A stretch of DNA of 9,536 bases from UBA11612 sp964475755 (GTDB lineage Bacteria > Pseudomonadota > Alphaproteobacteria > Rhodospirillales > Rhodospirillaceae): assembly GCA_964475755.1 (NCBI GenBank), contig CAYYXR010000064.1, forward strand, positions 1 through 9,536, in the 5' to 3' direction. How positions within the stretch are numbered: position 1 is the stretch's first letter; each line of letters starts with the position of its first letter. Shown here one piece after another: positions 1 to 7,032 of the stretch. The notes below the pieces were generated by a model, which made no database searches, was not told the origin of the DNA, and saw only the letters and a program-made list of their open reading frames with translations. Made by a program: the position numbers and the translations under genes.

Positions 1-1047
1 GAGCTTCACGAACATGAAAAGCCGGTAAAGGATTTGCAGGCTGTTGCGGCGTCTTTTGGCGGCACTATCCAACAGATAGCCTACATTGCGCTGATTGCTT
101 GGGGTGCCGTTGAAGTTTACGAGAACAATATTACGATGGGCGCACTGATTGCCTGCTCCATCTTGGCTGGCCGTATTAATGGGCCGCTGATTGCCCAAGC
201 GCCACAGATTGTGTTGTCTCTTACAAATGCCAAAATTGCGCTTGGCATGCTTGATGGCATGATGTCGCTTCCCATCGAAAACGCTGAAATTGCCGAGCCG
301 CTTAAGCCTAAAAAGCTATTAGGTAAGTTCGACTTGTCGGGAGTTGTTTTCGCTTACAAGGGTGCAAGGGTGCCAATTGCCATCGAGAGTTTGTCGATTG
401 CTCCTGGGGAAAAAGTTGCCATTATCGGCGGTGTCGGATCGGGCAAGTCGACGCTCCTTCGCCTCATTAGCGGCCTCTATACGCCGCAAGAGGGCAGCGT
501 CCTAATTGATAACCTTGATGCGCGCCACATCGATGCGGAGTGTCTGCAGGGGCACATCGACTACCTGCCGCAAGACTTGCGGCTCGTTAATGGCACCCTC
601 AAAGAAAATCTCCTCATGGGGCTTGATGAAGTGAGTGACGATGAACTCACTGATGCAGCACGGAAGACCGGATTGGATAAAATTGTAGCGCAACATCCAA
701 TGGGTTTTGAATTACCTATCAGCGAGGGAGGTCGTGGCCTGTCTGGCGGCCAGAGGGCGCTTGCGGGCCTCACACGACTGGTTCTTTGTAAGCCAAGTAT
801 TTGGATTATGGATGAGCCGACTTCTCACCTAGATGAGGATACAGAAAATAGGGTCCTTGCCCTCCTCCAGTCCGAAGTGCAGGCCGATCACACCATGCTA
901 CTCGTTACGCACAAGCCTAAACTTCTTCAACTGGCGACGCGCGTCATTGTGATGGCGGGCGGGAAGATTGTATCTGACCAGTCTAAAGAGCAACTTATCC
1001 AGGCGATGCAGAAAAAGAGACCTGCGACCGTGGCCGTCTCTGGCTGA
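1..1047 (+). CDS. Type I secretion system permease/ATPase (ABC exporter), 5' end missing
   Basis: Inner-membrane ATPase half of a type I secretion exporter, which moves a protein substrate directly out of the cell together with a membrane fusion protein and an outer-membrane channel. The frame is open from base 1, so the true start lies upstream; a TTG at 34 is an internal Leu codon, not a start. About 348 residues are visible out of the roughly 550-720 usual for the family. The first part holds the last two transmembrane helices (about bases 55-125 and 135-215). The nucleotide-binding domain follows with Walker A GGVGSGKST (427-453), Q-loop Gln (571-573), signature LSGGQ (739-753), Walker B IWIMDEP (799-819) and the switch His in VTHK (910-912), all intact. 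The style of the last helices resembles LapB/HlyB-type exporters more than peptide or lipid exporters, and the adaptor gene directly downstream supports type I secretion. Any N-terminal C39-like domain would be outside the window. Substrate unknown. Confidence 0.93.
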   Translation, partial: ELHEHEKPVKDLQAVAASFGGTIQQIAYIALIAWGAVEVYENNITMGALIACSILAGRINGPLIAQAPQIVLSLTNAKIALGMLDGMMSLPIENAEIAEPLKPKKLLGKFDLSGVVFAYKGARVPIAIESLSIAPGEKVAIIGGVGSGKSTLLRLISGLYTPQEGSVLIDNLDARHIDAECLQGHIDYLPQDLRLVNGTLKENLLMGLDEVSDDELTDAARKTGLDKIVAQHPMGFELPISEGGRGLSGGQRALAGLTRLVLCKPSIWIMDEPTSHLDEDTENRVLALLQSEVQADHTMLLVTHKPKLLQLATRVIVMAGGKIVSDQSKEQLIQAMQKKRPATVAVSG

Positions 1048-1072
1048 TTAGGGCCAGGTGTCTCTACCTTGC

Positions 1073-1077
1073 AAGGA
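1073..1077 (+). promoter_or_regulatory. Ribosome binding site that decides the adaptor start
   Basis: AAGGA lies 7 bases before the ATG at 1085. The longer in-frame possibility, a GTG at 1058, has no comparable site at the right distance and would add nine residues that look nothing like the family N-terminus. The ATG is therefore the preferred start. Confidence 0.7.
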
Positions 1078-1084
1078 TCTCAAA

Positions 1085-2257
1085 ATGCCGCAATTTGACT
1101 TTTCAAAAATTCGAGACGTGAAGGTTGAGACAGTAATCATAGGCTTCGTCTCTGTCTTTCTCGTTGCAGCAATAGTGTGGGCTTATTTCGTCTCGCTTGA
1201 TCAGGTTAGTCGCGCGCCCGGAAAAGTCATTCCAGCGGGTCGTATTCAGGTGCTTCAGAGCAACGATGGAGGCGTGATTAGCGACATCTTGGTCGAGGAA
1301 GGCGAGGTTGTCCAAGAGGGCCAGGTTCTCGTGCGCCTCGAACAAATCAGGATACGCGCCTCCGTCGACGAGGCTCGGGGCAAGGTGGCCTCATTGAAGT
1401 CATCAATGGCGCGTATCAATGCAGAGTTATTCGACCGGCCTCTCCAATTTTCTGAAGACGTAAAGGCCTATCCGGATTTTGTTGCCAATCAGACCATGCT
1501 CTATGAGAAACGCCGCAAGGCGCTGCGTGACCAGATCAAGTCTCTGGAAAGCATGCTGAGCCTGATGCAGCAAGAGTTGCAGATGAATATGCCGCTCCTT
1601 GAGACTGGAGATGTTTCCAAAGCCGACATATTGCGGCTCAGGCGCAGTGTTTCTGACCTGCAGTCGCAAATTGTGAATGCAAACAATAAGTATCTTCAGG
1701 ACTTGCAGACTGAGTACACCAAGACAGAAGAAGACCTCGTTGCGGCAAGAGAGCTTCTGGCACAACGTAGTGACGCGCTTGCTGACACAGAAATTAAGGC
1801 ACCAGTTGATGGTTTGGTCAGGAACATTATACTCACAACAATAGGCGGCGTGCTTCGCCCAGGTGACGAAGTGCTCAGCATCGTCCCTACTGGCGGTCAG
1901 CTTATAGTTGAAGCTCAGGTCTCCCCGACTGACATTGCCTACGTCAAGGTAGGACAGCGGGCCTCTATCAAGTTTGATGCATACGATCCCTCAATTTTTG
2001 GCTCGGCGGGTGGCGAAGTGATTTATGTCAGCCCGGACACCCTCGTGGAGCAGAAGGGGGGCACAGAGTTAACGTATTATAGGGTTAGGATTTCGGTTGA
2101 CATCTCGAAGATGAAGCCAAAAAATGTCGAAAAACCGATAGTCTTGCAGCCTGGCATGACGGCTAGCGTAGAAATCATTACGGGCGATAACACCGTCATG
2201 CGCTACCTCACTAAGCCGATAACCAAGACGTTTTCAGAGGCAATGAAGGAGCGCTGA
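1085..2257 (+). CDS. HlyD/LapC-family membrane fusion protein of the type I secretion system
   Basis: Periplasmic adaptor that links the ABC exporter to an outer-membrane channel of TolC type. From the ATG at 1085 it is 390 residues. It has a short cytoplasmic N-terminus, one transmembrane helix (about residues 17-37), the first half of a barrel-sandwich (lipoyl-like) domain (about 55-87, with IQVLQSNDGG and a GEVVQEGQ turn), a long helical coiled-coil hairpin (about 88-235, rich in Glu, Gln, Leu and Arg), the second lipoyl half beginning IKAPVDGLV (about 237-275), a beta-barrel region and the family-typical LQPGMTASVEI near residue 355. The C-terminal tail is the usual short basic helix. It begins 37 bases after the exporter stop, so the two are almost certainly co-transcribed. 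Its last codons carry the ribosome binding site for the next gene. The HlyD family assignment is firm; the LapC-like subgroup is inference. Confidence 0.93.
   Translation: MPQFDFSKIRDVKVETVIIGFVSVFLVAAIVWAYFVSLDQVSRAPGKVIPAGRIQVLQSNDGGVISDILVEEGEVVQEGQVLVRLEQIRIRASVDEARGKVASLKSSMARINAELFDRPLQFSEDVKAYPDFVANQTMLYEKRRKALRDQIKSLESMLSLMQQELQMNMPLLETGDVSKADILRLRRSVSDLQSQIVNANNKYLQDLQTEYTKTEEDLVAARELLAQRSDALADTEIKAPVDGLVRNIILTTIGGVLRPGDEVLSIVPTGGQLIVEAQVSPTDIAYVKVGQRASIKFDAYDPSIFGSAGGEVIYVSPDTLVEQKGGTELTYYRVRISVDISKMKPKNVEKPIVLQPGMTASVEIITGDNTVMRYLTKPITKTFSEAMKER
2246..2251 (+). promoter_or_regulatory. Ribosome binding site for the TTG-started CHAT gene
   Basis: AAGGAG sits inside the last codons of the adaptor gene, 7 bases before the TTG at 2259. 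This supports the unusual TTG start and implies translational coupling, because the adaptor stop (2255-2257) is one base away from the new start. Confidence 0.75.
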
Positions 2258-2258
2258 T

Positions 2259-5200
2259 TTGTCCAGACTAGGCCGCAATTACTGGAGCCCTAATTATCTG
2301 AAGTGTTTGTGTTTAAGGTTGGGCTTTGCGGCTATAATTGCGGCGCCCTCTTTCAATGGTTTCCCAGTATTAGCCGAAGTCTTAGGTGTGCAGTCGGTTG
2401 TGGGCGAGCAGTGCTTGGCTGAGCCCTCGGTCTCGACACGCATCGGGGCTGGAGACTTCCTCAAGACCCATGACATACAATGTGATGGCAGGTATGCTGG
2501 TTCAATATATGCCCTTGACAGCGTGCCGAAGGACCTGACCTTTGCTAACGCTAACGAGTTTTTTGCAAGCCCGTACGTGGACTATTTCCCGGGCCTGGAT
2601 CGCCAATCATGCGCTGCAAATTCGACGATAGACTACGCTGGAAAGCGTCTGTTCGCATTGGGGTGTCGAGATAAGACGGATGGATGGCCGCTAGTTTATT
2701 TAGGCGCGCACGAGTCTGGTTCAATCAAGATTGCCACTGGCCCTGCAGCTTCAATGCCAGCCTTTTCTCTTACCCTTTCGCCCACCATTCGATTGCCGGA
2801 TTTTGATTGGAAGACGCAAATTAAATTACTTTGGGGTGATGGCGTTCGGCTTGGTAGTGCTGCCGAACGCTTAAGGGTCGCAGAACTATGGCAGGCAGCA
2901 CGCGTGTCTAATGCACGCTTCAGGTACCGCGAGGCGGAAAATGCCGTTCGGGCAGCGCTAAACCTTCAATTAAGAATTTACGGCGAAGACGATCAGAACA
3001 GCAATATGCTTGGTCTGGATTTGGCGATGATCTTGGCTAACCGCAAGCAATTTTCCGAGGCCGATGCGCTAATAAGAAGACTAGGTCCTATTATAGATCG
3101 GTCTCCTCGGGTCGAGGACCGAGCTCGCTTGGCATCTTACAATGCCAATATTGAAGGCCTGCGTGGAGATTACGTCGCCGCTTTGGCAAGTGCGAAGGCA
3201 GCCGTGCAACTTTGGCGAGTGGTGGTCGCAAAACGAACTAGCGGTGAGCTTGACGATGGTACAGTTGATCTCGGCCAATCGAGTGGGGAGGGGGCCAAAG
3301 CGGAGCTTGCTTTAGCACTCAATCAAGTCGCGGTCATGCACCTCAAACTTGGCGATCCCTTGAGTGCCAACATTTTGGCGACTGAGGCTCTCTTGACAAT
3401 TCAAGAGGCGAGTGTTGCCCCTCTTTACTGGAGGGGCGAAATTCTGACTGCCTTAGGCAGTTCGGCAATGGGCCTTGGCAGGCTTTCTGCTGCGGAGGCT
3501 TTTTTCAAGAAGGCCTTTGAGACGCGAGAGAAGGCGTTTGGACAAGGGGCTGGGACTCTCCGTATCCAAGTCGCGCTCGGCACCGCATATGAGCGTGAGG
3601 GCATGCATGTAAATGCTATTATTGCTTTTAGAGAGGCAATAGAAATCGCCAAGGGGCTTTCTGACGACAGTAGTCCATTTACGGCCGAGGATATCGCCCC
3701 CTTTGCAGACGCTGCTATTGGCCATGCCGAAAGCCTCTCTACGGAGGAAGAGCGCATTGGCCTCTTTTCTGAGCTATACGAGGCTTTCCAGTTAGTGCGT
3801 ACGCCAAACCGGAATGCGGCTTTACAATTGGCTTCAGCCAAGGTTGTAAGTTCAGATAAGGATCTTACGAATGCGCTTAAGCGACTAACTGCCCTCAGGC
3901 GAAATGTTAGCCTTTTACGAGGGCGCCTCAGTGAAGAGCAGTCAAAGCCTAGCGGTCAGCAGGATGCTGGCAAGGCTACAGAGCTTCTTGCCGAAATTCG
4001 TTTTAGGGAAGCTGAAGTCGCTAGTGGGCAGAAATTTATTGCCGAGAAGTTTCCGCAATATCAGGTCCTGAACTCGGTAAAACCACCCGCCCTTGAGGAG
4101 ATCCGCTCTCGTATCAAAGATAATGAGGCGGTTATTTCATTTATAGTCGGCAAGTCTAAGTCCTATGCCCAGATGATCGAGCGTAATTCGATTAAAGTTG
4201 TCTCGGTGGATGCTGGCGAGACTGAGTTGAGGCAAATGGTAGATAGGCTCAGGAAGGGTCTCGAAATCGAGGGCAAGTCGGTTTCTGATTTCGATCTTGC
4301 GGAAGCGCATCACCTTTACGGTTTGCTCTTTTCTAAATTGGAGAACCAAATAGCAGACAAGAGCCGTCTTATCATCAAAACGCAGGGCCCTCTTTCTGAG
4401 TTGCCCTTTGCGGTATTGGTTCGCAAGCCTATAACTAAACGCAACGCTTACAGTGATGCTCATTGGCTTATAAAGAGCCATGAAATCATGTATACTCCGA
4501 GTTTGCCGACATTCCTTGCCCTCCGTAAGACGAGGTTCAATGATAATCAGGCCAAGGCCTTTTTGGGCGTCGCTGATCCAGTACTCAATTTGAGCAAAGC
4601 CGATAAGGCGCCGCAGATTGTAGCTCAGGGCTGTGGGCGTGCAGCCGTTATTGATCCGAATGCATTGAGGGCCTTGGGACGGCTGCCGGAGACCCTAACT
4701 GAAGTCCGCAGTGTCGCCAAGTCACTAAACCTTGATCAGCCTGATGTGCTTTTCGGCTCTGCCGCGACTGAGGAATTCTTGCGAAAACTGGATCTGGAGA
4801 GTTATCGCGTTCTGTACTTTGCTACGCACGCGATTGTGCCGGGAGAATTGCGCTGCGAGACGGAGCCTGGACTAGTCCTGACGCCCCCCGATGAGGCGGC
4901 GCAGTCTAGAGATGCGGACGGATTACTCAGTGCCAGTGAGATCAGTGCCCTTAATTTACGCGCCGACCTTGTCGTATTGTCGGCGTGCAACACGGCCTCG
5001 GGCGCGGGAGGCTCTGCCGGAGATTCTCTGTCTGGACTTGCTGAGTCTTTCTTTTTTGCTGGCGCGCGCAGCCTTATGGCCTCGCACTGGCAGATACCTT
5101 CTCAGGCGACAACAGTTTTAATGGGATCTGTCTTTGCCAAGCTGGGACAAGGGCGCGGTTTATCTATAGATCAAAGTCTTCGCGCAGCCCAAATGGAGGC

Positions 5201-5300
5201 GATTTCAAATCGCGCGACCTCTCACCCATTCTTCTGGGGTGCATTCGCTGTCGTTGGAGACGGCTCAAGTAACCCTCTGGAGAAAAGATTGTTAAATTAA
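2259..5300 (+). CDS. Exported TPR-CHAT protein (caspase-like protease), 1013 aa
   Basis: CHAT domains are clan CD (caspase-like) peptidase folds. The TTG start is chosen for its AAGGAG site and because it gives a complete signal peptide: basic N-region, hydrophobic stretch at about 21-39 and likely cleavage after VLA (residue 39). Residues 40-200 form a region I do not recognise, with Cys at 52, 75, 118 and 136, suggesting two disulfides in the periplasm. About 205-470 is helical with roughly six TPR-like units, clearest at 394-428 and 435-467. A charged helical linker follows (about 530-600). The CHAT domain spans about 610-1005, with catalytic His857 in YFATHA (4827-4829), Cys910 in VVLSACNTASG (4986-4988), and the conserved GARSLMASHW and HPFFWGAFAVVGDG elements near the end. 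Both dyad residues are present, so it is predicted to be an active cysteine protease. Target unknown. The one-base gap to the adaptor gene ties it to the secretion operon. Confidence 0.9.
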   Translation: MSRLGRNYWSPNYLKCLCLRLGFAAIIAAPSFNGFPVLAEVLGVQSVVGEQCLAEPSVSTRIGAGDFLKTHDIQCDGRYAGSIYALDSVPKDLTFANANEFFASPYVDYFPGLDRQSCAANSTIDYAGKRLFALGCRDKTDGWPLVYLGAHESGSIKIATGPAASMPAFSLTLSPTIRLPDFDWKTQIKLLWGDGVRLGSAAERLRVAELWQAARVSNARFRYREAENAVRAALNLQLRIYGEDDQNSNMLGLDLAMILANRKQFSEADALIRRLGPIIDRSPRVEDRARLASYNANIEGLRGDYVAALASAKAAVQLWRVVVAKRTSGELDDGTVDLGQSSGEGAKAELALALNQVAVMHLKLGDPLSANILATEALLTIQEASVAPLYWRGEILTALGSSAMGLGRLSAAEAFFKKAFETREKAFGQGAGTLRIQVALGTAYEREGMHVNAIIAFREAIEIAKGLSDDSSPFTAEDIAPFADAAIGHAESLSTEEERIGLFSELYEAFQLVRTPNRNAALQLASAKVVSSDKDLTNALKRLTALRRNVSLLRGRLSEEQSKPSGQQDAGKATELLAEIRFREAEVASGQKFIAEKFPQYQVLNSVKPPALEEIRSRIKDNEAVISFIVGKSKSYAQMIERNSIKVVSVDAGETELRQMVDRLRKGLEIEGKSVSDFDLAEAHHLYGLLFSKLENQIADKSRLIIKTQGPLSELPFAVLVRKPITKRNAYSDAHWLIKSHEIMYTPSLPTFLALRKTRFNDNQAKAFLGVADPVLNLSKADKAPQIVAQGCGRAAVIDPNALRALGRLPETLTEVRSVAKSLNLDQPDVLFGSAATEEFLRKLDLESYRVLYFATHAIVPGELRCETEPGLVLTPPDEAAQSRDADGLLSASEISALNLRADLVVLSACNTASGAGGSAGDSLSGLAESFFFAGARSLMASHWQIPSQATTVLMGSVFAKLGQGRGLSIDQSLRAAQMEAISNRATSHPFFWGAFAVVGDGSSNPLEKRLLN

Positions 5301-5343
5301 TTTATAAAATATTTATTTATTATTATGTGAAAATGGGGGTTTT
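5301..5343 (+). promoter_or_regulatory. AT-rich gap before the metabolic gene pair, possible promoter region
   Basis: Almost purely A/T stretch between the CHAT stop and the next ATG. A 12-base perfect palindrome, TAAATTAATTTA (5293-5304), spans the CHAT stop codon. A weak promoter-like pair can be drawn (TTGTTA at 5289 and TTTATT at 5312, 17 apart), each matching the sigma-70 consensus at only four of six bases. There is no GC-rich hairpin followed by a T run, so I do not call a terminator. The only ribosome binding candidate for the next gene is a G run at 5335-5339, four bases from the ATG. Composition here makes chance matches likely. Confidence 0.3.
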
Positions 5344-7002
5344 ATGCGTGGTGAGAAGGTTAAGGCTTCGGATTTGTTTATTCAGTGCCTTGAGGAGGAA
5401 GGGGTCGAGTACGTCTTTGGTGTGCCAGGTGAGGAAAACCTTGATTTCCTCGACTCCTTATCGCGTTCTGAGAAGATCAAGCTGATTTTGACGCGGCACG
5501 AACAGGGTGCAGGCTTTATGGCCTCGACTTATGGGCGTCACACTGGAAAGACTGGCGTGTGTCTTGCAACCCTCGGGCCGGGTGCCACGAACTTCGTGAC
5601 CGCCGCTGCTTACGCTACGCTTGGCGGTATGCCGATGCTTATGATCACTGGGCAGAAGCCTATCAAAAAGTCCAAGCAGGGGCGCTTTCAGATCCTCGAC
5701 GTCGTATCGATGATGGCGCCCATTACCAAGTATGCCCACCAAGTGGCCTCCTCAGATAATATTCCTAGCCGCATTCGCGAGGCGTTTCGTATTGCTGAAG
5801 AGGAAAAGCCGGGCGCCACTCACATCGAGTTGCCGGAAGATATTGCAGATGAATATACAGATGCCCAGCCTCTCGCTCGCAGCCAGGTCCGGCGTCCAAC
5901 GGCTGATGTCAAATCCGTGCGCCTTGCTGTTAAGGCGATTGAGGATGCAAGGTCACCCTTACTAGTTATTGGCGCGGGTGCTAATCGGACCATGACAAGC
6001 CGTATGCTGCTGCAGTTTATTGAGAAGACGGGCATCCCTTTTGTTACAACCCAGCTTGGCAAGGGGGTCATCGACGAGCGCCATCCCAAGTTTCTTGGTT
6101 GCGCGGCCCTATCTGCTGGTGACTTTGTGCACCGTGCTATCGAGGACGCCGACTGCATCGTAAATATTGGCCACGACGTAATTGAGAAGCCCCCCTTCTT
6201 TATGTCTGCGGGTGGGCCAACAGTCATCCATATTTCGACGAAGTCCGCTGAGGTGGATCCTGTCTATTTTCCGCACATTGAGGTCATTGGTGATATCGCG
6301 AATGCAGTGTGGCAAATCAAAGAAGACATCGTGCCGAGCGGCAGCTGGTTTTTTGACAACATGTCCGCTTATCATCAGGCTGAGGTAGACCACACGCGGC
6401 CCCTTGCAGAGGATGCGCGGTTCCCGATTTTCCCCCCGCACCTTGTCCAGCAGGTACGTGACTGTATGCCACACGATGGCATTATCTGCCTCGATAATGG
6501 CGTATACAAAATCTGGTTCGCGCGCGGTTATACGGCGACGCAGCCCAACACAGTACTCCTCGACAATGCCTTGGCAACCATGGGGGCTGGCCTGCCGTCT
6601 GCAATGGCAAGCGCGATGGTCTATCCAGACCGTAAGGTAATGGCTATCTGCGGCGACGGCGGCTTTATGATGAACAGCCAAGAGATGGAGACAGCCGTCC
6701 GTCTCGGATTAAACCTTACAGTCTTGATCTTGCGAGACGACGCATACGGGATGATACGCTGGAAGCAGGCCAATATGAAATTTGCAGACTGGGGCCTGAC
6801 TTACGGGAATCCTGACTTCGTTGCTTACGCAGAGAGTTATGGCGCAAAGGGTCATCGCATCGAGAGCTCCAAGCACCTTCGCGAAGTCCTAGCCTATTGT
6901 CGAGACACGCCTGGTGTTCACTTGATAGACTGTCCCGTCGACTATTCAGAAAACGATCAGATCCTTAATATAGATATAAAAAATATCAGTAAGAGTATCT
7001 GA
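5344..7002 (+). CDS. Thiamine-diphosphate enzyme, acetolactate synthase large-subunit type
   Basis: Complete 552-residue protein of the ThDP-dependent 2-oxoacid decarboxylase/carboligase family, closest in appearance to acetolactate synthase (two pyruvate to 2-acetolactate plus CO2). N-terminal PYR domain (about 5-175) with the activating Glu53 in TRHEQGAGFM, the LGPGATN motif (about 77-83) and GRFQ (113-116). A central domain follows (about 190-325), then the C-terminal PP domain with GDGG at 437-440 and the end of the ThDP/Mg motif as RDDAYGM (464-470). The RFDDR segment typical of FAD-dependent biosynthetic enzymes is absent; the equivalent place reads NIGHDVIEKPP, more like catabolic, FAD-independent types. 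No small regulatory subunit (ilvN) is adjacent. It is followed at 30 bases by an aldehyde dehydrogenase, so a role as a 2-oxoacid decarboxylase or ligase feeding an aldehyde to its neighbour is possible. The family is firm; the substrate is not. There is no good alternative start near the ATG. Confidence 0.88.
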   Translation: MRGEKVKASDLFIQCLEEEGVEYVFGVPGEENLDFLDSLSRSEKIKLILTRHEQGAGFMASTYGRHTGKTGVCLATLGPGATNFVTAAAYATLGGMPMLMITGQKPIKKSKQGRFQILDVVSMMAPITKYAHQVASSDNIPSRIREAFRIAEEEKPGATHIELPEDIADEYTDAQPLARSQVRRPTADVKSVRLAVKAIEDARSPLLVIGAGANRTMTSRMLLQFIEKTGIPFVTTQLGKGVIDERHPKFLGCAALSAGDFVHRAIEDADCIVNIGHDVIEKPPFFMSAGGPTVIHISTKSAEVDPVYFPHIEVIGDIANAVWQIKEDIVPSGSWFFDNMSAYHQAEVDHTRPLAEDARFPIFPPHLVQQVRDCMPHDGIICLDNGVYKIWFARGYTATQPNTVLLDNALATMGAGLPSAMASAMVYPDRKVMAICGDGGFMMNSQEMETAVRLGLNLTVLILRDDAYGMIRWKQANMKFADWGLTYGNPDFVAYAESYGAKGHRIESSKHLREVLAYCRDTPGVHLIDCPVDYSENDQILNIDIKNISKSI

Positions 7003-7019
7003 AATTGGGAAAATTTTTT

Positions 7020-7025
7020 AAGGAG
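7020..7025 (+). promoter_or_regulatory. Ribosome binding site for the GTG-started aldehyde dehydrogenase
   Basis: AAGGAG lies 7 bases before the GTG at 7033, directly after the AAAATTTTTT run of the gap. It fixes the start and is the strongest site in this half of the window. Confidence 0.75.
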
Positions 7026-7032
7026 CTTTGGG

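Noticed and set aside
34..36. TTG at 34 as the start of the ABC exporter gene
   Set aside because: The frame is open back to base 1 and the protein would lack most of its transmembrane domain; this is an internal Leu codon of a gene cut by the window edge.
1058..1060. GTG at 1058 as the start of the membrane fusion protein
   Set aside because: The ATG at 1085 has AAGGA 7 bases upstream, while the GTG has no good ribosome binding site and adds nine unfamiliar residues.
2304..2312. Lipoprotein lipobox at Cys16/Cys18 of the CHAT protein
   Set aside because: The cysteines come before the hydrophobic stretch, not after it, so they cannot be a lipidation site.
2883..3660. DNA-level repeats in the TPR-coding part
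   Set aside because: The repeats are only at the level of helix pattern in the protein; I see no tandem nucleotide repeats.
3425..3841. 138-residue reading frame on the - strand
   Set aside because: It lies wholly inside the TPR region of the CHAT gene, is rich in Ser/Ala/Arg as antisense shadows are, and has no recognisable domain or neighbour.
5289..5330. Terminator after the CHAT gene
   Set aside because: The palindromes here are all A/T with no GC stem and no following T run typical of intrinsic terminators.
6109..6681. 190-residue reading frame on the - strand
   Set aside because: It is the antisense shadow of the acetolactate synthase-like gene, whose own motifs are fully conserved in the + frame.
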